Positions 59,199 to 64,000 of a stretch of DNA of 64,000 bases are shown in pieces. A model generated the notes under the pieces. The model saw nothing but the letters and a program-made list of their open reading frames with translations. It ran no database searches and was not told where the DNA came from. The position numbers and the translations under genes were made by a program. Source of the stretch: Rhodoblastus acidophilus (GTDB taxonomy: Bacteria; Pseudomonadota; Alphaproteobacteria; Rhizobiales; Beijerinckiaceae); assembly GCF_009720655.1 (NCBI RefSeq), contig NZ_WNKS01000007.1, forward strand, positions 107,817-171,816, written 5' to 3'. Within the stretch, counting starts at the first letter, position 1. Each line of letters starts with the position of its first letter.

Positions 59199-59337
59199 TC
59201 TGGCCGCTCCGTACATCATTCCGGCCTGCCCGGTACATCGGCGAGGCTCGAAAGTACGTCATTGATGTACTGACCTGAGAAAATAGTCAAAAATCGGATT
59301 AAATCCGAGCAAATCCGAAGATTTCCGAGGGGCTTAA
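59199..59337. promoter_or_regulatory. int-dusA intergenic control region
   Basis: Contains the perfect operator TCGGATTAAATCCGA (59294-59308) plus a further AATCCGAAG just downstream (59312-59320), a weak integrase promoter on the minus strand (TTGACT 59285-59290, spacer 17, CATCAA 59262-59267), and several GTACATCA-like copies (about 59211, 59232 and the palindrome AGTACGTCATTGATGTACT at 59253-59271). The latter may be integrase or excisionase arm sites. GAGGGG (59327-59332) is the dusA ribosome site. Confidence 0.6.
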
Positions 59338-59440
59338 ATGTCTGATGAAGCGAGAAAACCAAGCAAAAACAGCCCTTGGCGCTTCTGTATTGCCCCTATG
59401 ATGGAATGGACCGACCGCCATTATCGCGTGCTGGCGCGGC
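59338..59440. other. Predicted attachment-site region in dusA 5' end
   Basis: By precedent, dusA-targeting prophages recombine within the first ~100 bases of dusA and restore the reading frame. The segment coding CIAPMMEWTDRHYR (about 59383-59430) is the likely core. The second copy must lie left of the window, so the exact att cannot be shown. Confidence 0.5.
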
Positions 59441-60372
59441 TGCATTCGCGCCATACCCGGCTATATACCGAAATGGTCACCTCAGCCGCCATCATCCACG
59501 GCGATCGCGACCGTCTCCTTGGTTTTGACTCCGTTGAACATCCCATCGCCGTGCAACTGGGCGGCAGCGACCCCCGCGAACTCGCCAAAGCCGCCGAGAT
59601 TTGCGCCGGCTACGGCTATGATGAGGTCAATCTCAACGTCGGCTGCCCCTCCGACCGCGTGCAGAACGGGGCGTTCGGCGCCTGCCTGATGCGCGAGCCC
59701 GATCTGGTCGCCGACTGCGTCGCCGCGATGAAGGCCGCAATCCCCCTGCCCGTCACTGTGAAATGCCGCATCGGCGTCGATGACCAGGAGCCGCGCGCGG
59801 CTCTGTTCGAAATCGCCGAAAAATGCGTCGCGGCGGGCGTGGACGCTCTGATCGTGCATGCGCGAAAAGCCTGGCTCAAGGGCCTTTCGCCAAGGGAAAA
59901 CCGCGATATTCCGCCTCTCGACTATCCGCTCGTCCATGACTTGAAGCGCGCCCTGCCCGACATTCCCATCGCCATCAACGGCGGCCTCGACAGTTTTGAA
60001 GCCTATCGCGCGCAGCTCGAAGTTCTGGATGGCGTAATGGTGGGGCGCGCCGCCTACCATGACTTGTCGCACCTGATCGACGTCGATGAAAAACTGTTCG
60101 GAGAGGCGCCGCCCCAAAACGATTCGCGCGCGGCGGTCGAAGCGTTCATGCCGTATATCGAGCGCAAGCTCGGCGAGGGCCTGCGGCTCGCCGACATCAC
60201 ACGCCACATGCTCGGCCTGTTCGCGGGGCGACCGGGCGCCCGCGCCTTCCGCAGGCGGCTGTCGACCGAAGCGGTCTTGCGCGGCGCGGGTCCCGAGGTC
60301 GTGCGCAACGCGCTGATCGAACTTGATCGGGCCTGGGATGCTTCCCAATGCGTTACCGCCGATAGCCCATAA
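59338..60372 (+). CDS. dusA: tRNA-dihydrouridine synthase A
   Basis: 344 aa. FMN-dependent TIM-barrel enzyme that reduces uridine 20/20a in tRNA. CIAPMMEWTDRHYR, VGCPSDRVQNGAFGACLM (catalytic Cys103) and AINGGLDS are diagnostic, with the usual helical C-terminal tRNA-binding domain. The 5' end, start codon and promoter are supplied by the prophage side after integration. A terminator follows. Confidence 0.97.
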   Translation: MSDEARKPSKNSPWRFCIAPMMEWTDRHYRVLARLHSRHTRLYTEMVTSAAIIHGDRDRLLGFDSVEHPIAVQLGGSDPRELAKAAEICAGYGYDEVNLNVGCPSDRVQNGAFGACLMREPDLVADCVAAMKAAIPLPVTVKCRIGVDDQEPRAALFEIAEKCVAAGVDALIVHARKAWLKGLSPRENRDIPPLDYPLVHDLKRALPDIPIAINGGLDSFEAYRAQLEVLDGVMVGRAAYHDLSHLIDVDEKLFGEAPPQNDSRAAVEAFMPYIERKLGEGLRLADITRHMLGLFAGRPGARAFRRRLSTEAVLRGAGPEVVRNALIELDRAWDASQCVTADSP

Positions 60373-60375
60373 CGC

Positions 60376-60400
60376 CGCGGCAGCATTAAGGCCGCGTTTT
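60376..60400 (+). terminator. Intrinsic terminator after dusA
   Basis: CGCGGC (60376-60381) pairs with GCCGCG (60391-60396) around a nine-base loop, followed by TTTT. Confidence 0.75.
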
Positions 60401-60507
60401 CCCAACGCGCGCATATAACCAAACGTCATGGACGTATTTACGATTACAGGTAGGTTTTTGGCTTATTCTGCGATGAGGGACGGAACGCCCGTCGGGAAAA
60501 TGCGGGG

Positions 60508-60675
60508 ATGGCGATGCGGCTCATGCTGCGATTCTGGCGAAATGAAAGCGGCTCGACCATTACGGAATATGCCCTGATCGGTGGCTTCATCTCCGTGACC
60601 CTGATCGCGACCTTCGTGTCCATCGGCCAAAAGGTCAACCTCATGTTCGTTCCCATCGACAATGCGTTGAACTGA
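60508..60675 (+). CDS. Flp/Fap-type pilin
   Basis: 55 aa. A short leader ends at Gly15 (RNESG), followed by STITEYALIGG, the Flp prepilin motif with Glu at +5 for cleavage by a TadV/CpaA-type peptidase, then one hydrophobic helix. An ATG at 60514 (MRLMLRFWRNESG) is an alternative start with GGGGA ahead. No tad genes are in view, so it may be an orphan pilin. Confidence 0.8.
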   Translation: MAMRLMLRFWRNESGSTITEYALIGGFISVTLIATFVSIGQKVNLMFVPIDNALN

Positions 60676-60684
60676 TCGTCGGGC

Positions 60685-61452
60685 TCAGGGGACCGCGCCG
60701 GACAACACAGCGAGCACGATGATTTCCGCGACCTGTTGCGCGGCGCCGGCGACGTCGCCGGTCTGGCCGCCGATCATGCGTTGCGCCCATCCGCAGAGCA
60801 CGCGCACGGCGAAAACTGCGAGCAGCAGCGACGCCAGGCACGCCGTGAGCGAAAATCCCGCGAGCAGCGGCGCGAAAGCAAAGACCGCAGCGGCGATCCA
60901 GCTTTGGCGCGCCTCGCCGACGTTCATGAGCGACGCCCGACCCAGGCCGTCGGTCCGCGCGGGCCGCAGCAGGACCAGCGGCGCAAGGCAGGCCGCGCGC
61001 GAAATGGCGCCCGCCGCGACCAGCGCCAGGATCGCCCGCTCCGGCGCGGCGGCGAGCGTCGAAAGCGCGGCGACCCGCGCGCCAAAACTGAAAATCAGCG
61101 CGCTCGCGCCAAAAGCGCCGATGCGGCTGTCGCGCATGATCTCCAGCCGTTTTTCCCGCGTGTATCCCCCGCCAAAACCGTCGGCGACATCAGCGAGCCC
61201 GTCCTCGTGCATGGCGCCGGTGACAAGGGCGGAGAGACCGACCACCAGCCAAGCCGCAACCTGAGGGGTGGCGCCGGCGTTGGTCGCGGCCAGCAGCATC
61301 AATCCAAAACCGAACCCCAGCACGGCGCCGGCATAGGGCGCGCGGCGCAAGGCCCCGCGAAAAAAATCATCGCCAGAGGCGATCACGCCCCCGGGAATCG
61401 GCATCCGTGAAAAAAAACGCAGCGCTTCCGCCGTCTCTCGGATAAAGCGCAT
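60685..61452 (-). CDS. cobS: Adenosylcobinamide-GDP ribazoletransferase
   Basis: 255 aa. Membrane enzyme joining adenosylcobinamide-GDP to alpha-ribazole in the last step of cobalamin synthesis. The conserved metal-binding [15 protein letters not shown] motif and about six hydrophobic helices are present. The start at ATG 61452 overlaps the upstream gene's stop by one base; a longer frame without ribosome site is rejected. It is coupled to the DUF971 gene. Confidence 0.93.
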   Translation of the reverse strand: MRFIRETAEALRFFSRMPIPGGVIASGDDFFRGALRRAPYAGAVLGFGFGLMLLAATNAGATPQVAAWLVVGLSALVTGAMHEDGLADVADGFGGGYTREKRLEIMRDSRIGAFGASALIFSFGARVAALSTLAAAPERAILALVAAGAISRAACLAPLVLLRPARTDGLGRASLMNVGEARQSWIAAAVFAFAPLLAGFSLTACLASLLLAVFAVRVLCGWAQRMIGGQTGDVAGAAQQVAEIIVLAVLSGAVP

Positions 61453-61805
61453 CAGCGTGCGAGCCCCTGTGCGGCGAGTTCGTCGAGATAGGCTTGCCAT
61501 TTGGCCGTCTGATCCAGACAAAGCTCGCGCAAGAAATCCCAGGTGTAAATGCCGGTGCTGTGGCCGTCGTCGAAGATCAATTTTATCGCATAGTTCCCGA
61601 CCGGCTCGACTCCGGCGACACGGACCCCGGCCTTGCCGGCGACGGTGCGGCCGCCCACCCCATTGTGGCCGCGCGCCTCGGCGCTGGGCGTGAGCACGCG
61701 CAGATACTCGGCCGGCAGAGCGTAGGCTTCGCGCTCGCCATAGACCAGATTGAGCGTCGCCCCGGCCTCGGTCACGCGGATTTCCTCAGGCATGGCTTGG
61801 ACCAT
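61452..61805 (-). CDS. DUF971 domain protein
   Basis: 117 aa. The DUF971 / gamma-butyrobetaine-hydroxylase N-terminal-like fold: [38 protein letters not shown] and [15 protein letters not shown] places the start at ATG 61805. Often linked to iron-sulfur or cofactor genes, including moaA here (divergent); precise role unknown. Confidence 0.85.
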   Translation of the reverse strand: MVQAMPEEIRVTEAGATLNLVYGEREAYALPAEYLRVLTPSAEARGHNGVGGRTVAGKAGVRVAGVEPVGNYAIKLIFDDGHSTGIYTWDFLRELCLDQTAKWQAYLDELAAQGLAR

Positions 61806-61872
61806 GGGGATTCTTCTCCGATCTTTGCGCAAGATCCTGTTTCCCGCGCCTTTCCCAGCTTATATAGCAAAT

Positions 61873-62898
61873 ATGGGGCTCAACCACGCAAGCTTGAACA
61901 CACGACCGCTGATCGACGGTTTCGCGCGGCGCGTCGATTATATCCGCGTTTCCGTGACCGACCGCTGCGACTTCCGCTGCCAGTACTGCATGTCGGAACA
62001 TGTGAATTTCTTGCCCAAGGCGGATTTGCTGTCGCTGGAGGAATTGGAGCGACTCTGCGGCGTGTTTGTTGCGCGAGGGGTTCGAAAAATTCGGCTGACC
62101 GGCGGCGAACCTTTGGTGCGGCGGGGGGTGATGAACCTTGTCCGCGGGCTGTCGCGCCACGTGGAAAGCGGGGCTCTTCGCGAGCTGACCCTGACCACCA
62201 ACGGCTCGCAACTCGACCGTTTCGCCGCCGAACTCGCCGCCTGCGGCGTAAAGCGCATCAATGTGTCGCTCGACACGCTCGACGCCGAAAAATTCCGCGC
62301 TATCACCCGCTGGGGCGCCCTGCCCCGCGTGCTCGCCGGCATTGACGCCGCGCAAGCCGCCGGTCTGCGGATAAAAATCAATTGCGTGGCCCTCAAGGGA
62401 ATCAACGAGGATGAGTTTATCCCGCTGGTCGAATGGGCGCACGGGCGCGGCATGGACCTGACTTTTATCGAGGCCATGCCGCTCGGCGAGGACGCCGCCG
62501 GCAATATCGAGCATTTTGTGTCGCTGGGCGAAGTCGCAGGGCGTCTGTCGGAAAAATTTTCGCTCAAACCCTCGGCGCATTCGAGCGGCGGCCCCGCGCG
62601 CTATTTCGAAATGGCCGAGACCGGGCGACGCATAGGGTTCATAACGCCGCTCAGCCATAATTTTTGCGAGACCTGCAACCGCGTGCGCGTCACCTGCACC
62701 GGCGAGCTTTACACCTGCCTGGGCCAGGAGGACCGCACCGACTTGCGGGCGCCGCTGCGCGCCAGCGCCGACGACCGCTTGCTCAACGCCGCGATCGATC
62801 GCGCGCTGGCGGCGAAGAAGCGCGGCCATGAGTTCGCCGCGCAAGCGTTTGGCGACCAGACGCCGCACCAGCGGCCGATGAGCCTGACCGGCGGGTGA
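61873..62898 (+). CDS. moaA: GTP 3',8-cyclase (molybdopterin synthesis)
   Basis: 341 aa. Radical-SAM enzyme: N-terminal CxxxCxxC (Cys32, Cys36, Cys39 in [10 protein letters not shown]), LTGGEP, and a second C-terminal cluster ([11 protein letters not shown] ... TCLG). The invariant C-terminal GG is present. It converts GTP to 3',8-cyclo-7,8-dihydro-GTP for molybdenum cofactor. There is no ribosome site; a TATATA at 61861-61866 ends six bases before the ATG, so the mRNA may be leaderless. Confidence 0.96.
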   Translation: MGLNHASLNTRPLIDGFARRVDYIRVSVTDRCDFRCQYCMSEHVNFLPKADLLSLEELERLCGVFVARGVRKIRLTGGEPLVRRGVMNLVRGLSRHVESGALRELTLTTNGSQLDRFAAELAACGVKRINVSLDTLDAEKFRAITRWGALPRVLAGIDAAQAAGLRIKINCVALKGINEDEFIPLVEWAHGRGMDLTFIEAMPLGEDAAGNIEHFVSLGEVAGRLSEKFSLKPSAHSSGGPARYFEMAETGRRIGFITPLSHNFCETCNRVRVTCTGELYTCLGQEDRTDLRAPLRASADDRLLNAAIDRALAAKKRGHEFAAQAFGDQTPHQRPMSLTGG

Positions 62899-62917
62899 GA
62901 TTTCCCTGACAGCAAAA

Positions 62918-62943
62918 GCCTCGCCCCTGGGGAAGAGCGAGGC
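62918..62943. terminator. Bidirectional terminator between moaA and Pro-rich gene
   Basis: GCCTCGC (62918-62924) with GCGAGGC (62937-62943); the minus-strand side continues into TTTTGCTG. Confidence 0.7.
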
Positions 62944-62951
62944 CGGAGCCG

Positions 62952-64000
62952 CTATTGCGGCGGATGCTGCTCGCCGGGCGGCCTGGGACGCGGCTGCGCA
63001 GGAGGCGCGGGACGTTGGGCGGGCGGCGGCGCGTGGACCACAGGCGGCGGAGCCGGATGGGGCGCAGCCGCTGGCGGAGGCGCCGGACGAGGGGCCGCAG
63101 CGGGCGGCGGCGGAGGCGCCGGGCGCGGCGCAGCGGCTGGGGGCTCACGATGCGGCGGCGGCGCGACCCTGACAGGCGGCGGCGCGGGCCGCTCAACCGC
63201 CGGAGGCGACGCGCGCTCCACCGGCGGCGCCGGGCGTGGACGTGGTCGTTCGACGGGCGCGCCCTCCGATGGGGCAGGTCGCGCCTGCGAGGGCGCGACA
63301 GGTTGAGCCGGCGGAGGATTCTGGCGCTGCGGTTTCGACGGCGCCTGCGTTTGCGCGGGGTGCGGCTCAACCCCAGGAGCCGACGGGTTGGTCGCGGACG
63401 GGCCGCCCTGTTGCGGACCGCGCCCTTTGTGCCCGCCCGGCTCTCGCCCGGCGGGAGGATGAGGCGCCGCCTGAGGAGCGACAGGCGTTGTGGGCGGCGG
63501 CGGCAGAGCATGTGCGGGAGCGTCAGCAGGCTTCGGCGCCCCTGCCGGAGCCGTGGGTTGGGGCGCAACTGGCGTGGCGGGCGGCGTGTGGGCGGCCGGA
63601 CCGCCCGGCTGCGGCGGCTTCGGGCCGCCGGGCGCCTGCGGGGTCGGTTGTTGACCGCCTGCGGGGCGGCCGGGTTGTTGCGGAGCCAGACCGGGCGCGC
63701 CCGGTTGCGGCGCCCCGCCTTGCTGACCGGGCCGCGGACCACCCGGAATCACCGGCGCGCCTCCGACCGGCGGCTGACCGGGTTGCTGTGCGGCCGGCGC
63801 GCCGGGTTGTTGCGGAGCCAGACCGGGCGCGCCCGGTTGCGGCGCCCCGCCTTGCTGACCGGGCCGCGGACCACCCGGAATCACCGGCGCGCCTCCGACC
63901 GGCGGCTGACCGGGTTGCTGCGCGGCCGGCGCGCCGGGTTGTTGCGGAGCCAGACCAGGCGCGCCCGGTTGCGGCGCCCCGCCTTGCTGACCGGGCCGCG
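62952..64000 (-). CDS. Proline/glutamine-rich repeat protein (5' end outside window)
   Basis: At least 349 aa of Pro/Ala/Gln/Gly-rich low-complexity sequence running past the window edge. The upstream part in view consists of 44-residue tandem repeats (APGLAPQQPGAPAAQQPGQ and GGPRPGQQGG segments). The C-terminal part has PPPAAAPRPAPPPAA-type runs. There is no catalytic motif. Similar proteins in alphaproteobacteria are surface or periplasmic spacers, often ahead of OmpA- or caspase-like domains in the unseen part. An internal GTG start is not believable. Confidence 0.6.
   Translation of the reverse strand, partial: RPGQQGGAPQPGAPGLAPQQPGAPAAQQPGQPPVGGAPVIPGGPRPGQQGGAPQPGAPGLAPQQPGAPAAQQPGQPPVGGAPVIPGGPRPGQQGGAPQPGAPGLAPQQPGRPAGGQQPTPQAPGGPKPPQPGGPAAHTPPATPVAPQPTAPAGAPKPADAPAHALPPPPTTPVAPQAAPHPPAGREPGGHKGRGPQQGGPSATNPSAPGVEPHPAQTQAPSKPQRQNPPPAQPVAPSQARPAPSEGAPVERPRPRPAPPVERASPPAVERPAPPPVRVAPPPHREPPAAAPRPAPPPPPAAAPRPAPPPAAAPHPAPPPVVHAPPPAQRPAPPAQPRPRPPGEQHPPQ
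63675..64000. repeat. 132-bp tandem repeat
   Basis: Nearly perfect direct repeats with unit boundaries at about 63675, 63807 and 63939 (period 132 bases, 44 codons), at least two and a half copies; the third runs off the window. Copies differ at only one or two bases, implying recent expansion. Confidence 0.9.

Larger units (their letters stand above)
1..59337. mobile_element. Integrated podovirus-like prophage (left end outside window)
   Basis: Continuous phage gene content runs from the window start to the integrase at 58110-59198: replication genes, accessory operon, terminase, portal, capsid, tail, ejection, lysis and integrase. Host genes begin with dusA at 59338. The P22-type portal, N4-gp56-type capsid protein and lack of tape-measure or sheath genes point to a short-tailed virus. 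The left attachment site lies outside the window, so total length is unknown. The prophage looks intact here apart from one apparent frameshift in the GH5 fibre gene. Confidence 0.93.

Overview
The window is almost entirely an integrated podovirus-like prophage in an alphaproteobacterial (probably Hyphomicrobiales) chromosome. The high GC content, very dense codon use, weak Shine-Dalgarno motifs and the right-hand host genes (dusA, a Flp-type pilin, cobS, a DUF971 gene, moaA) suggest this host; the species cannot be named. The prophage enters from the left edge of the window. It ends at the 5' end of dusA (about 59.3-59.4 kb), a known integration target for tyrosine recombinases of this type; the integrase gene lies directly beside it, facing away.

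Layout. (1) 1-7570, plus strand: replication module with a coiled-coil protein, a two-domain sliding-clamp homologue, a RecB/Cas4-type nuclease, an SF2 helicase and a primase-polymerase/helicase, closed by a bidirectional terminator at 7559-7577. (2) 7583-13763, minus strand: about fifteen small accessory or regulatory genes, including a ParB-like protein, a MazG-like pyrophosphohydrolase, a DUF2786 protein, two AT-rich orphans and a DNA-binding candidate at the head of the operon. (3) 13764-14172: an AT-rich divergent control region with a long inverted repeat and a good promoter overlapping a palindromic operator. (4) 14173-58113, plus strand: the late operon. In order it holds terminase small subunit, several morons (lytic transglycosylase, dCMP deaminase), terminase large subunit, P22-type portal, scaffold, N4-gp56-type major capsid protein, head-tail adaptors, a fibre/depolymerase island, tail and ejection proteins, a giant 4,203-residue polyvalent protein, the lysis genes and a further structural protein. 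(5) 58110-59198, minus strand: tyrosine integrase. (6) 59338-64000: host chromosome.

Most striking content. The fibre island carries two cellulase-type enzymes. One is a GH5 domain behind Ig-like repeats, whose gene is split by an apparent frameshift. The other is a full-length GH48 cellobiohydrolase-type domain behind a Calx-beta domain. Collagen-like and Calx-beta proteins lie between them. A paired endo-/exo-acting cellulase set next to phage fibres suggests a virion-borne depolymerase for a cellulose-like host matrix.

Other unusual points: a beta-clamp homologue lacking domain I; a small conserved-looking gene overprinted inside the low-complexity linker of the giant protein; a repeated gene-start cassette (GC hairpin, TTCCCC run, GAAAGGCA ribosome site, start codon) in front of five genes on both strands; a dispersed TCGGATT/AATCCGA palindrome in the main intergenic gaps (probable repressor operators); and two similar hairpins that run up to the capsid and endolysin start codons. 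No tRNA, rRNA, CRISPR array or insertion sequence was seen.
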